Shown here piece by piece: positions 40,470 through 50,426 of a stretch of 64,000 nt of DNA. This DNA comes from an uncultured Clostridia bacterium (lineage in GTDB: Bacteria > Bacillota > Clostridia > Christensenellales > Borkfalkiaceae). The translations under genes were made by a program, and so were the position numbers. The notes below the pieces were generated by a model. The model saw nothing but the letters and a program-made list of their open reading frames with translations, was not told where the DNA came from and did no database searches. The stretch lies in NCBI GenBank assembly GCA_947627765.1, contig CANQXA010000006.1, positions 1 through 64,000 on the forward strand, given 5' to 3'. Every line of letters starts with the position of its first letter. Position 1 is the stretch's first letter.

Positions 40470-41506
40470 GACGGCAAGATCTCCTTCAACATATCTTCGT
40501 ACCCGCGGGCGTCCATCGGGACGATCCTATACTCCCCGCAACGGACGGGCAACGTCAAAACGATCTCCCCGCGGCGGACATTCTTCTTATCGAGCCGCGC
40601 AAGGGAGAGGTCGATCGTCTCCCCCTTCACGGGCTCCGCGTCGCCGAGCGCGCGGCGGCAAAGCGACTGCAAACTGCATAGAAAAGCGACGTCCGCATCC
40701 TTTACCGTCCGCTTTGCGATCTCCGCTTCCAAAATCAAACCGTTTAAGACCGCCTCGCCGTGCGAAAGATCGGAAGAAGAGAGTTCGAGCATATGCGCTG
40801 TCGTATGCCCGAGGTTGAGACATTTGCGGATCCCCGTCTCCATGGGATCTTTCTCGGCGATCTGCGCCTTAAACGCGAGATTCAGCGGCACGATCTCCCC
40901 CAAAAATCCGACGTCGTAGAAATCGCTCGCCGCCGAAAGCCGCTCGTAGAGCGCAGGAAAAAGCGCGGCGTGTTTGACGATCTCGCCGAGCCCGCAACGC
41001 AACTCGCGAAGGGGCAGGGTCGCAAGAAAAGACGGATCGATGTAAACCGACCGCGGTTGGGAGAAGGTCCCCAAAAGATTTTTGACGCCGCAAAAATCCA
41101 CAGCCGTCTTGCCGCCGACGGACGCGTCCACCTGCGCGAGCAACGTCGTCGGAACATACGCGCATTCGATCCCGCGCATATAGAGGCTCGCGGCAAGCCC
41201 GCCGAGATCGGTTACGACGCCCCCGCCGACCGCAACCAAGAGGTCACCGCGCAGGACCTCTTCGTCCGCCATCTTTTTCAGAAGCGCCAAGAGCACTTCG
41301 GGCGTTTTGTAAGCCTCACCAGCGGACATGGTATAGACGGAAGACGTCGGAAAAACTGAATCGAAGCGGTCGCTGTAGATGCCGTATACGGTCTTGTCGG
41401 TCAAGACAAAGAGCCTTCGGCGCGCCGCAAGCCCCGCAAGTATTTCCCACACTTTCTCCGTTATGACGATCTCGCACGAGGATTTTCGGTTGAAAGCGAT
41501 CTTCAT
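40466..41506 (-). CDS. aroB: 3-dehydroquinate synthase
   Basis: VAVGGGVVTDLGGLAASLYMRGIECAYVPTTLLAQVDASVGGKTAVDF. Confidence 0.97.
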   Translation of the reverse strand: MKIAFNRKSSCEIVITEKVWEILAGLAARRRLFVLTDKTVYGIYSDRFDSVFPTSSVYTMSAGEAYKTPEVLLALLKKMADEEVLRGDLLVAVGGGVVTDLGGLAASLYMRGIECAYVPTTLLAQVDASVGGKTAVDFCGVKNLLGTFSQPRSVYIDPSFLATLPLRELRCGLGEIVKHAALFPALYERLSAASDFYDVGFLGEIVPLNLAFKAQIAEKDPMETGIRKCLNLGHTTAHMLELSSSDLSHGEAVLNGLILEAEIAKRTVKDADVAFLCSLQSLCRRALGDAEPVKGETIDLSLARLDKKNVRRGEIVLTLPVRCGEYRIVPMDARGYEDMLKEILPS

Positions 41507-42624
41507 GGCAGTTCTCCGTAGCGGCGTACAAACTGATCGACGGTATCGCCGCCGAGCCGTTCGCAGACAACTTCCGCGAGCGTCAGCGCAAGTACGCTTT
41601 CCGCCACCGTCTCGAGGGCGAAAATCGCGGAGACATCGCTCCGTTCCGCCGCGGCAAAGGTCGCAAGCCCCGTTTCCGCGTCAACCGTCCGAAGCCCCCT
41701 CTTTAAGGTGGGGATGGGCTTCATGGCGAGGCGGACGACGATCTCCTCGCCGTTGGACATTCCTCCCTCGATCCCGCCCGCCCTATTGGTAGCGCGGCGG
41801 TAGCCGTTTTGATAAAAGATCTCGTCGTGAACGGCGCTCCCGCGGCGCTTGGCGGCCTCAAAACCGAGCCCGAACTCCACGCCCTTTACGGCTTGGACCG
41901 ACATCATGGAAGCGGCGATCCTGCCGTCCAAGCGTTCGGAAGCCGTCATACAGCTGCCGAATCCGCTCTTGAGCCCTTTGGCGCGCACTTCCGCGACGCC
42001 GCCCAACGTATCGCCCTCGGCGGCACAGCTGTCGATCTCCTCCATTGCGAGTTTTTCAAGGCGCGGATCCATCATTCCGAGGCGAGGGCTCCGCCGTGAA
42101 AGTTCTTCAAACGGATATTCTGCGGGATCGGAAACCGTGCCCGAGGCGCGAACATATCCCCTGACCTCGATCCCGAGCGCGGCGAGAAGTTGCCTACAAA
42201 GCTCGCCTGCGGCGACGCGGACCGCCGTCTCGCGCGCGGAAGCCCTCTCAAGCACGTTGCGCGCGTCCTTCCAGCCGTATTTCAGCATCCCGGGCAGGTC
42301 GGCGTGCCCCGGTCTTACCGCGGTCACACGGGCAAGCGATAGGTCTCCGTCTTCGGGCGACATCGCGCTCTCCCAATTCCGATGATCGCGGTTGACGATC
42401 CGTACGGCAATGGGACTGCCGATCGTCATACCGCCGCGCACCCCCGATAGGATCTCCGCATGGTCGTGTTCGATCAGCTGTCTATTTCCCCTTCCGTACC
42501 CACCTTGACGAAGCGCAAGGACGGCGTCAACGGCACCCATGTCCAAAACAAGCCCCGCAGGAAATCCTTCAAGGATCGCCAACAATTCTTTTCCGTGCGA
42601 TTCGCCCGCAGTCGTCAGTTTCAT
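41503..42624 (-). CDS. aroC: Chorismate synthase
   Basis: TTAGESHGKELLAILEGFPAGL, GRGNRQLIEHDHAEILSGVRGGMTIGSPI, RPGHADL, GGIEGGMSNGEEI. Confidence 0.97.
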   Translation of the reverse strand: MKLTTAGESHGKELLAILEGFPAGLVLDMGAVDAVLALRQGGYGRGNRQLIEHDHAEILSGVRGGMTIGSPIAVRIVNRDHRNWESAMSPEDGDLSLARVTAVRPGHADLPGMLKYGWKDARNVLERASARETAVRVAAGELCRQLLAALGIEVRGYVRASGTVSDPAEYPFEELSRRSPRLGMMDPRLEKLAMEEIDSCAAEGDTLGGVAEVRAKGLKSGFGSCMTASERLDGRIAASMMSVQAVKGVEFGLGFEAAKRRGSAVHDEIFYQNGYRRATNRAGGIEGGMSNGEEIVVRLAMKPIPTLKRGLRTVDAETGLATFAAAERSDVSAIFALETVAESVLALTLAEVVCERLGGDTVDQFVRRYGELP

Positions 42625-43628
42625 CTTTCTCCCCCGCGCGCACGCGCGCTTTCGTATTGGACCCGATAGGCGCCGTCACGGATCGTAACGACGATATCCC
42701 CGAGCTCGTCGGTGCGGTAGATCTCGGAATGCTGTGCAAGACGCATGACCGCGTCGGCAGACGGATGGCCGTAACTGTTCCCCGCACCGCAGGATATGAC
42801 GGCGACCTCCGCGCCCAAAAAGGTCAGCCACTGCTCGCAAGAGGACGCCGCAGAGCCGTGGTGAGACACTTTGAGGATCTCGATGCTTCCGAGGTCCACA
42901 TGAAGATCGCCGCTATCGAAGATCCCCGGGAGCAACGCGTATTCCCGCATGATCATGCGCTCCGCAACCGAGGAAATATCCGCGCCGAGCAACGTTTCGA
43001 CGCCCTCATAGTTCACATAGAGAACGGACGAAGCGTCGTTCTCGCTCGCCTCGGTGAGCGATGCGGGCGAGACGCAGACGACGTACGCCCCCGAAGAGTC
43101 TCTGACCGAGCGATACCGTGATAGCGTTTCGGTCGGGATCCCCTTGCAGGCTTTGAGCATTTTGAGGTAAAACCCGTTGTCCGAGCCGTAAACGGGCAGT
43201 AGCACCCGCTCCACCTCGAAATTTTTTATGACATTCTCCACACCGCCGCAGTGGTCGATGTCGGGATGGGTCACGGCGATCGTCAAATGCACGGGATCGA
43301 TCCCTTTGAGATAGCGGTAGATCTTGTTGTCGTTGGAAAAACTTCCGTCGCCTGCGTCCACGAGAAGGACGTCGCCGCTCGGAAATTCCACGATCGTGGC
43401 GTCGCCCTGCCCCACATCGAGAAAATGAATGCGCGCCTCGCCCTCCAACCGCTCCGGAAGCGCGACCGACGGCAGAAGAGTACGGAAGGGACGGACCGCG
43501 TCAAAGATCGCGACTGCCGAAACGAACAGTGCGGATACCGCGATCAAAATCAAACGGCGGACGAGCACGCGGAAATCGGCGTCCTTCTTCAACCGTTTTT
43601 TCCAATATTCCTTACGCTCTTCTGTCAT
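42621..43628 (-). CDS. ComEC/Rec2-like MBL-fold hydrolase with N-terminal TM
   Basis: IHFLDVGQGDATIVEFPSGDVLLVDAGD, THPDIDHCGG, LKVSHHGSAAS. Confidence 0.9.
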   Translation of the reverse strand: MTEERKEYWKKRLKKDADFRVLVRRLILIAVSALFVSAVAIFDAVRPFRTLLPSVALPERLEGEARIHFLDVGQGDATIVEFPSGDVLLVDAGDGSFSNDNKIYRYLKGIDPVHLTIAVTHPDIDHCGGVENVIKNFEVERVLLPVYGSDNGFYLKMLKACKGIPTETLSRYRSVRDSSGAYVVCVSPASLTEASENDASSVLYVNYEGVETLLGADISSVAERMIMREYALLPGIFDSGDLHVDLGSIEILKVSHHGSAASSCEQWLTFLGAEVAVISCGAGNSYGHPSADAVMRLAQHSEIYRTDELGDIVVTIRDGAYRVQYESARARGGER

Positions 43629-44457
43629 GTTTTGCCCTCTCGACGGCGCTCAAAATCTCCCCCATATGCGCCTTGGCTTCGGCATAACCGATTTCGAACA
43701 TTCCGTCCATCGCTGAACGGGAGACGTCGGTAGCGGAATACTCTTTGAGATTGGGACGAAGCATCACGTCCGCCGCGGCGTAACCGCGGGAACGGCAATC
43801 CTCCGTGTAGCGGATGGGCGTCATGGCTTGAATGGCGGATCCGATCATGCGGGAGAAGAACCCCTTCTCTTCCTCGCTCGGCAGAAAAGCGGCGAGGTCG
43901 ATCCCGATCACGAAATCGGCGCCGAGATCGCGGCAGGCGTCTGCCGGGACCGCATTGGAAAACGCGCCGTCGTAATACTTCTTCCCGTCCACCGTAACGG
44001 CGCGGAAGAAGGGCGGGATCGCCGCGGAAGCCGTCAGAATGCGGCAAATTTCCCCCTTGGAGAAGAACGCGCCCTCGTTGGTCTCCCCGTCCGTCGTCCA
44101 TGCGCCGAACGCCTTGGGCAGTTCGGAAATATCGCCCTCGAGATATTGCGACAAAAAGTCCTCTGCAAACTTGAGATCGGCGAGCGGACGAAGATTTTTG
44201 GAGAACTCTTTATGGTTGAGCCCCTCGACGATGCCTACCATATCGGAAGCGCTGTACCCTTTGGAATAGAGCGCGCCGACGATCGCACCGATCGAAGAAC
44301 CCGTGACGACGGAAAAGGCGATTCCCTCTTCCTCGAACGCTTTGAGCGCGCCGAGGTGCGCCATACCCTTGGCGCCCCCGCTGCCGAGCGCCAATCCCAG
44401 CACGGGCGTCCGGTTTCTGCGGGCAAAAAATTCTCTGATACGGGAAATCAAACTCAT
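43612..44457 (-). CDS. Patatin-like phospholipase family protein (second copy in window)
   Basis: LGLALGSGGAKGMAHLGALKAF, GSSIGAIVGALYSKG, DGAFSNAVP. Confidence 0.92.
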   Translation of the reverse strand: MSLISRIREFFARRNRTPVLGLALGSGGAKGMAHLGALKAFEEEGIAFSVVTGSSIGAIVGALYSKGYSASDMVGIVEGLNHKEFSKNLRPLADLKFAEDFLSQYLEGDISELPKAFGAWTTDGETNEGAFFSKGEICRILTASAAIPPFFRAVTVDGKKYYDGAFSNAVPADACRDLGADFVIGIDLAAFLPSEEEKGFFSRMIGSAIQAMTPIRYTEDCRSRGYAAADVMLRPNLKEYSATDVSRSAMDGMFEIGYAEAKAHMGEILSAVERAKHDRRA

Positions 44458-44763
44458 TTCAAGCTCCCCTCCTTGCCGCTCGTCTTCGCCCCGTGCGGCA
44501 TTTTTTGACGGAACCGATCTTCCGCGCCCGTCCCCCGCGCCGCGGAATTCTCCGTTATGGTCTACGCGTCTGCCGCAAGGATTTTCGTCTATAAATTCGG
44601 GCCCTATGAGCTCATTATGGTCTGCGATAAAGCAGGACATACGATAGACGGGGCGGTTTTTGCAAGCATCGGCTTGTCCTTGCGCCTGCGTAGGGACCCC
44701 TATGGGCGCGGCGGATCGATCGGTTTCCTTCCTTTGTACGCATTCTAAGGAAAAACGCCGAAA

Positions 44764-45597
44764 TCAGATCTCCAACGTCATGCCGTCGTACGCGGCGATG
44801 ACCCCAAACTCCTTCTCTGCCGTACGGAGAAGTTCTGCGGTCGGAGCGAAGGTGTGCGAAAAATGGGTGATAACCCGTTTCGTCGCCCCATCCGCAAGCC
44901 CGATCTCTCCGAGCCGCTCCAACACTTCGAGGTCCTCATAGAGCCCCATGTGGCGGGCATTGCGGTCTGCCCGTCCGTAGAGAAAGGTACAGTCGAGCGT
45001 AACGAGATCGGCAGGCTTCCCGCCGAGTGAAGCGAGAAATTCATAATCCTTCTCGGGCAGAAGCGCCGTATCGTGAAGGTGCAGGACGCGTTTTCCCGCT
45101 TTTTCGATCAAAAAGACCAACGGATCGCGGGAAGTATGCTTTGCGGCAAGCGGATAAACCGTCCAACCGCCGAACTCCGCTTTTTTGAAGGCGCGGATCT
45201 CATGCGTCGCGATCGTAGACGCGATCTCGGGCTTCATCTCCCGCCTCGTCGCCTCCCGAAACACTTCGAGGGTCTCGCGGTTGGCATAGATGTCGAGCGA
45301 CGGGCAAGTCATCCCCGAGGCGTATTTGTACCCGCGGAAGACGAGATCGCCCGCCGCAAAATGGTCGAGATGGGAATGCGTGACGAGCAAATAGCGGATG
45401 GCGGAAAAGTCTGCGCCCGTCTTTGCGGCATGGGAAAAGGCGTCGGGCGGAAAATCGACGGAGAGCTCCCCGTCGAGCAGAACTTGCGCGCGCGAACGGA
45501 CCTCGCCGCGCGCCCTCGCGTCACGGCAAAACGCACATCTGCAAAACAGCGCGGGGATCCCCTCCGCCGCGCCCGTACCGAGAAATTGGATCCGCAT
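44764..45597 (-). CDS. MBL-fold metallo-hydrolase
   Basis: MRIQFLGTGAAEGIPALFCRCAFC, LVTHSHLDHFAAGDL. Confidence 0.9.
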   Translation of the reverse strand: MRIQFLGTGAAEGIPALFCRCAFCRDARARGEVRSRAQVLLDGELSVDFPPDAFSHAAKTGADFSAIRYLLVTHSHLDHFAAGDLVFRGYKYASGMTCPSLDIYANRETLEVFREATRREMKPEIASTIATHEIRAFKKAEFGGWTVYPLAAKHTSRDPLVFLIEKAGKRVLHLHDTALLPEKDYEFLASLGGKPADLVTLDCTFLYGRADRNARHMGLYEDLEVLERLGEIGLADGATKRVITHFSHTFAPTAELLRTAEKEFGVIAAYDGMTLEI

Positions 45598-45620
45598 GGC
45601 GTCTCTTCCTCCCCGCGGCA

Positions 45621-46058
45621 TTACAAATCGTAGAGGATCGTGACCGGTCCCCGATTGACCTGTTCGATGGTCATATCCGCGCCGAATACCCCCATCTTCA
45701 CGGGGATCCCGTGCGCCCTGAGACAGGCGGCGGCGTACTCATAGAGTTCCTTTGCGCGCGGCGGACGTTCCGCGTCGGTGAAAGACGGGCGGTTGCCCTT
45801 CCTGCAATCGCCGCAGAGCGTAAATTGGGAAACGAAGAGGATCTCGCCCCCTACGTCCTTGACCGATCTGTTCATTTTTCCTGCGTCGTCCTCGAAGATC
45901 CGAAGGTTGGCAAGTTTTTCTGCGCACTTTTCTGCCTGCGGCTCGGCGTCTCCGACCTGTACGCCGAAATAAACGACAAGCCCGTATCCGATCTCGGAGA
46001 CGGGCGCATCGCCTACGGAAAGCGCCGCACGGTCTACGCGCTGTGCGACGAATTTCAT
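45621..46058 (-). CDS. dtd: D-aminoacyl-tRNA deacylase
   Basis: MKFVAQRVDRAALSV, LFVSQFTLCGDCRKGNRPSFTDA, MTIEQVNRGPVTILYD. Confidence 0.95.
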   Translation of the reverse strand: MKFVAQRVDRAALSVGDAPVSEIGYGLVVYFGVQVGDAEPQAEKCAEKLANLRIFEDDAGKMNRSVKDVGGEILFVSQFTLCGDCRKGNRPSFTDAERPPRAKELYEYAAACLRAHGIPVKMGVFGADMTIEQVNRGPVTILYDL

Positions 46059-46059
46059 G

Positions 46060-46623
46060 TTATACTCTCGACATATATTCGCCGGTGCGGGTATCGATAC
46101 GGATCGTATCCCCTTCCTCGACGAACATGGGGACTTGGAAAGTCGCGCCCGTCTCAACCTTGGCGGCTTTGGTGACGTTCGTCGCGGTGTTACCCTTTAC
46201 GCCGGGCTCCGCTTCGACGACTTTGAGCTCGACGAAGTTCTCGGGCTCGACGCTGAACGCCTTATCGTAGAGGAAGCGGACGGTCACGGTATCGTTCTCG
46301 CGGATATAGCGGAGCGCGTCCTCGACTTGATCGTGATTGAGGGGGGTCATATTGAACTCGTCGTCCATGAAGTAGTAGAACTCCCCGTCGTTATAGGAAT
46401 AGGTCATCTTCTTCGTCTCGACTTGCGCAGTCTCGAGCTTCGTCGTAGGGTTGAACGTTTCGTCGGAAAGCACCTGCCCCGTGACGACGTTCTTCAGCGT
46501 CGTGCGGACGAACGCCGCGCCCTTCCCGGGCTTGACGTGCTGAAATTCCGTAACGGTATAGACGCCGCTCTTGTATTCAAACGTCGTACCCTTGCGGATA
46601 TCACCTGCCATGATCTGTGCCAT
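46060..46623 (-). CDS. efp: Elongation factor P
   Basis: [41 protein letters not shown]. Confidence 0.97.
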   Translation of the reverse strand: MAQIMAGDIRKGTTFEYKSGVYTVTEFQHVKPGKGAAFVRTTLKNVVTGQVLSDETFNPTTKLETAQVETKKMTYSYNDGEFYYFMDDEFNMTPLNHDQVEDALRYIRENDTVTVRFLYDKAFSVEPENFVELKVVEAEPGVKGNTATNVTKAAKVETGATFQVPMFVEEGDTIRIDTRTGEYMSRV

Positions 46624-46680
46624 AAAACTGTATCTCCTTTTTGATTTGCGTAGTTTCATCCGCCCGCAGGCGGTTTGGTT

Positions 46681-47736
46681 TTACAGGATCGCGAGCTCTC
46701 TGCCCGTCTTTTTCATGAACGAACGGACTTTTCCGTCTTTCAAATAGACGCTGTCCTCGATGCGGATGCCGAATTCCCCCCTAAGGTAGACGCCGGGCTC
46801 ATCCGAAAAAACCATGCCGTCTTGCAAGACTTCCCCGCCTCTCGGGGAGAGGACTGGATACTCATGGATCTGAAGCCCGATGCCGTGCCCCAAAGAGTGG
46901 GTGAAGTACCGATCGAGCCCCGCTTTCCTCAAAGAGCCGCGGGCGATTTCGTCCGCTTCCTTTCCCGTCATGCCCGCAACGACCTGTTCCTTGACGAGCT
47001 CATGCGCTTTCAGCACTTCGGCGTACGCCTTCTTGAATTCTCCGTGCCGCCCGTCGTCCCCAAAGAGAAAGGTGCGGGTGCAGTCCGAACAGTACCCCTC
47101 GTACTTACAGCCAAAGTCGATGAGCACGGGATCGCCGAATTTCAGCGCCCTGTCCCCCGTCTCGTGATGGGGCACACTGCCGTTCTCTCCGAAGGCGACA
47201 ATGGTCTCGAACGAAGTCCCGCTCGCACCGAGACGGCGCATTCTGTATTCGAGAAGAGCCGCGACCTCGCGTTCCTTCATTCCCTCCTTGATCTCGGGAA
47301 GAAGGGAGAGAAGCGCCTCCTCCGCAATATCGCACGCTACTTGGATGAGAGAGATCTCGCGCTCCGTCTTGTAAAGCATCGCCTCTTTGAGCGCGGGCAT
47401 ACAGTCAACCAACTCGAATCTCTCGTTTTTCAGCGCTTCTGCGCGGGACAAGTCGGTAAACGGGAAGGGAATGCCGAGACGTTTGACCCCGAAAAGGAGC
47501 TCGAGCGCCTTGGAATTCGAACCCTCGGCGACCTCGACGTCCGTGCCCGCAAGCGCCTTCTCCGCCGCTTCAAAATAACGCGGATCGGCGACGAAGACGC
47601 AGGAATCCTCTCTGAGGATCACATAGCCGTCCGTCGAATAAAACCCGGTCAGGTACCTGCGGAGAAAATCGGTCTCGACCAAAAGGGCGTCGGCACCCGT
47701 TTCGAGATATATTTTGCGTTTTTTTCCGTCAAGCAT
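46681..47736 (-). CDS. Xaa-Pro aminopeptidase/M24 metallopeptidase
   Basis: IDFGCKYEGYCSDCTRTF, HSLGHGIGLQIHEYPVLSPRG, VFSDEPGVY. Start MLDGKK chosen from promoter geometry. Confidence 0.93.
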   Translation of the reverse strand: MLDGKKRKIYLETGADALLVETDFLRRYLTGFYSTDGYVILREDSCVFVADPRYFEAAEKALAGTDVEVAEGSNSKALELLFGVKRLGIPFPFTDLSRAEALKNERFELVDCMPALKEAMLYKTEREISLIQVACDIAEEALLSLLPEIKEGMKEREVAALLEYRMRRLGASGTSFETIVAFGENGSVPHHETGDRALKFGDPVLIDFGCKYEGYCSDCTRTFLFGDDGRHGEFKKAYAEVLKAHELVKEQVVAGMTGKEADEIARGSLRKAGLDRYFTHSLGHGIGLQIHEYPVLSPRGGEVLQDGMVFSDEPGVYLRGEFGIRIEDSVYLKDGKVRSFMKKTGRELAIL

Positions 47737-47742
47737 ACCCAT

Positions 47743-47771
47743 ATTATACCAAATACGCCTGCGCAAGTCAA
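47743..47771 (-). promoter_or_regulatory. Sigma-A promoter TTGACT-N17-TATAAT for the Xaa-Pro peptidase gene
   Basis: -35 47766-47771, -10 47743-47748. Confidence 0.85.
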
Positions 47772-47787
47772 CGGTTTTTTCGAAAGT

Positions 47788-48651
47788 TTATCCATTCCGC
47801 GCGCGCGAGATCTTCTCGTACGCCGATTTCATCGCCATGGCGTCCTCGGTCTGCGTTCCCGCCGACTCCGAAACGATATACGGCTCGAGTTTCAGATCGA
47901 CGAGGACCTCGGCAAGCGGATCGAATTCGGGTCCGAAAACGTCGTCGGCGAACGTGAGATGGCGGATCTCCCCCTTTGCGCCGTATTGGATCTTGGAAAA
48001 ATGGACATGGAAGTGCTTCATCCGTTCGTAGCCGAGCCGCGCAAGCATGAATTCGAGAAGATCGCGGTAATCCCGCGCCGTCTTCAAACTTCCCTGCTCG
48101 CGGGCATTGACGTGCCCGAAATCCACACACGGTGTGAAAATACGGTCGATCTCGCAAAATTTTACGATCTCTTCCACCGTTCCGATCTGCGCGATCTTGC
48201 CCATCGTCTCGGGGCAATACATCATCTCCGCGAGACCGTTGAGATAAATAAAATCGCGCAGCCGTTTCAGGCGGTCCTCCGTCCGTTCTACGGCGATGGC
48301 GCGGGAATCCTTCCCCTGCGCGGCGGGATGAAAGACCACGCGCTTTCCTCCCATCAGCGCGAGCGCCTTTGCGCTGTCGAGAATGTACCCGTAAGACTTC
48401 GCCGCCATTTCATCATCGGAATTGGCAAAATTCACATAATAGGGCGCATGGACGGAGATCTCCACATCCTCACGGCGGAACGCTTCACAGACGGAAAGCG
48501 CCTTCTTTTCGGTCATATGCACGCCCCTGCCGAAGGAATACTCGAAACAGTCGAGGCCGTGCTCTCTCACGAAATGCGCGGATTCTTCGGTGTGCTCATA
48601 TCCTGCGGCATAAAAACTTTCGCAGTTGCCGCTCGGTCCGAATTTTATCAT
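47788..48651 (-). CDS. Endonuclease IV-like (AP endonuclease family 2) TIM-barrel protein
   Basis: MIKFGPSGNCESFYAAG...ISVHAPYYVNFAN, VFHPAAQGK, CVDFGHVNAR. Confidence 0.85.
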   Translation of the reverse strand: MIKFGPSGNCESFYAAGYEHTEESAHFVREHGLDCFEYSFGRGVHMTEKKALSVCEAFRREDVEISVHAPYYVNFANSDDEMAAKSYGYILDSAKALALMGGKRVVFHPAAQGKDSRAIAVERTEDRLKRLRDFIYLNGLAEMMYCPETMGKIAQIGTVEEIVKFCEIDRIFTPCVDFGHVNAREQGSLKTARDYRDLLEFMLARLGYERMKHFHVHFSKIQYGAKGEIRHLTFADDVFGPEFDPLAEVLVDLKLEPYIVSESAGTQTEDAMAMKSAYEKISRARNG

Positions 48652-48663
48652 TGGATCACCTGC

Positions 48664-49584
48664 CTATTGTTTGTACGGCCGAACCGTTCTGAGACGAAGG
48701 ATGTCTCTTTCGAGCTGTTCCTTCAAAGCGTCTGCGGAAGAAAATCTTTCGATCCCGCGGAAAAATTCGGTGGGATAGACGCGCACCGTCTCGCCGTATA
48801 GATCGCCCGCAAATCCGTCGAGATAGACCTCGAGTTTCCGCTCCTCAACCCCGAAGGTAGGGCGCGCCCCGATATTCATGATCGCGGGGAAATTCCCCTT
48901 CGGCGTCGTGCACAGCCCCCCGTATACTCCGTCGGGCGGGAGCAGTTTTTCGGACGGGACGGAAAGGTTGAGCGTGGGGAATCCATACGTCCTTCCGACC
49001 TGCCTCCCGTGCTCGACCGCGCTTTGGATAAAGTAGGCGCTCCCGTAAAAATCCCGCGTCCCGAGAAGCGCGTTCAGAAGCGGGAGCTCGCCCGCCGAGA
49101 GGAACTTTTTACAGGAGGTCGCCGAGATCTTGCACCCTTTGGCGTCCCCCGTCTCCGCGCGCAAGGAATCGGAGCGGACGGCGGGAACGACTTCGACGGG
49201 ACAGGGCGCGAGCGCCTTCAGAAGCTCGGGCGTACCGAGCGCGTCCCTGCCGAACCGAAAGTCCTCCCCGCAGACGACCCGCCTCGCCGAAACCGACGAA
49301 AACAGCGTCCGCAAAAAATCCTCCGCGGAGGTAGACTTCAATTCCTCGGTGAATTCGATCTCGCAGAGGAATGCGACGCCCGCACGCTCGAAGAGAAATT
49401 CCCGCTCTGCGCGCGTAAAGAGCGCCTTGCCCTTTCCCCCGATCACCGACGTCATGCACACGGGAAGCCCCGACGCCTTCACCCGAAGCAGTAAGGCGCG
49501 GTGTCCGAGATGAAGCCCGTCGAATCCGCCGAGTATGAGCACGGAAGGCTCCGCGATGCGTTGTCCGTACCGATAGATCAGCAC
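48664..49584 (-). CDS. ribF: Bifunctional riboflavin kinase/FAD synthetase
   Basis: LGGFDGLHLGHRALL, GRTYGFPTLNL, DGVYGGLC, MNIGARPTFG. Confidence 0.94.
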   Translation of the reverse strand: MLIYRYGQRIAEPSVLILGGFDGLHLGHRALLLRVKASGLPVCMTSVIGGKGKALFTRAEREFLFERAGVAFLCEIEFTEELKSTSAEDFLRTLFSSVSARRVVCGEDFRFGRDALGTPELLKALAPCPVEVVPAVRSDSLRAETGDAKGCKISATSCKKFLSAGELPLLNALLGTRDFYGSAYFIQSAVEHGRQVGRTYGFPTLNLSVPSEKLLPPDGVYGGLCTTPKGNFPAIMNIGARPTFGVEERKLEVYLDGFAGDLYGETVRVYPTEFFRGIERFSSADALKEQLERDILRLRTVRPYKQ

Positions 49585-50426
49585 AGCTTTTTGTCGGGGC
49601 GAAGGATCCCCGCCTCCACGATCCCCGTCCCGTAGAAAACGCCTTCGCGGTAGATCTTATAGGTCCCGTCCGCCTCTCCGACGGGGAACGGAACACCGTT
49701 GTAATATCGGGCGTCGTTGATCTCCATGACCGAAAACGGCAATACCATGTCCGTGGGTATGAGATAATTTTCCCAGTTTTCCGGCGTCAAAGCGTCGAGC
49801 GGAACTGCCGTCTCCTCTCCGAAAATTCCGCTTCTCGTCCTGCGGAGCATCGTGGTATAGCCGAGCGTTCCGAGCGCGAGGGCGAGGTCTCTCGAGAGGG
49901 AGCGGATGTATGTGCCGCCGCTGCAAACGATCTCGAATTCATATTCATCGGGCGCGACTTGCTCCGCTAAGCGAAAGGAATAGATCTCCACCTCTTTGGC
50001 GGGAAGATCGAACTCTACGCCGTCCCGCGCGAGTTCGTATCCCCGCTTACCGCCATAGCAACGCGCGGAATATTTGGGCGGGATTTGTGAGATCCTGCCG
50101 ACGAACGACCCGAGCGCACCTTCGACTTCTTGAAACGACGGGATCGGCCCGCCGACTTCCACTGTGCCCTCGAGATCGAGGGTCTCGGTCGTCGCGCCGA
50201 AGCGGAAACGGGCGCGGTATGTCTTCTGCTTTTCCAAAAAATAATCGAACAGACGGTTCGCATTGCCGATCCCGACGGGCAGAACGCCCGAAGCGAGCGG
50301 ATCGAGCGTGCCGAGATGTCCGCACGGAAGTTTCCCCATCGTATGCCGCACGAGCCGCTTGACGCGGTTGACCGTATAGGCGGATGTGTCTCCCCGCCGT
50401 TTATCGATATTCAAAAACCCCGTCAT
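49578..50426 (-). CDS. truB: tRNA pseudouridine(55) synthase TruB
   Basis: MTGFLNIDKRRGDTSAYTVNRVKRLV, GHLGTLDPLASGVLPVGIG, CSGGTYIRSLSRDLA. Confidence 0.95.
   Translation of the reverse strand: MTGFLNIDKRRGDTSAYTVNRVKRLVRHTMGKLPCGHLGTLDPLASGVLPVGIGNANRLFDYFLEKQKTYRARFRFGATTETLDLEGTVEVGGPIPSFQEVEGALGSFVGRISQIPPKYSARCYGGKRGYELARDGVEFDLPAKEVEIYSFRLAEQVAPDEYEFEIVCSGGTYIRSLSRDLALALGTLGYTTMLRRTRSGIFGEETAVPLDALTPENWENYLIPTDMVLPFSVMEINDARYYNGVPFPVGEADGTYKIYREGVFYGTGIVEAGILRPDKKLC

Noticed and set aside
25242-44457. Two patatin genes as a duplication-derived anti-phage (CapV-like) effector pair
   Set aside because: Neither is next to a cyclase or other defence gene; both fit ordinary patatin housekeeping contexts.
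44557-44748. 63-aa plus-strand ORF in the patatin leader
   Set aside because: No SD, no recognisable family; insufficient to call a gene, though the region is flagged as a leader.
46675-48801. 708-aa plus-strand ORF
   Set aside because: Antisense to the Xaa-Pro peptidase and endonuclease IV-like genes, which have clear motifs and a promoter.
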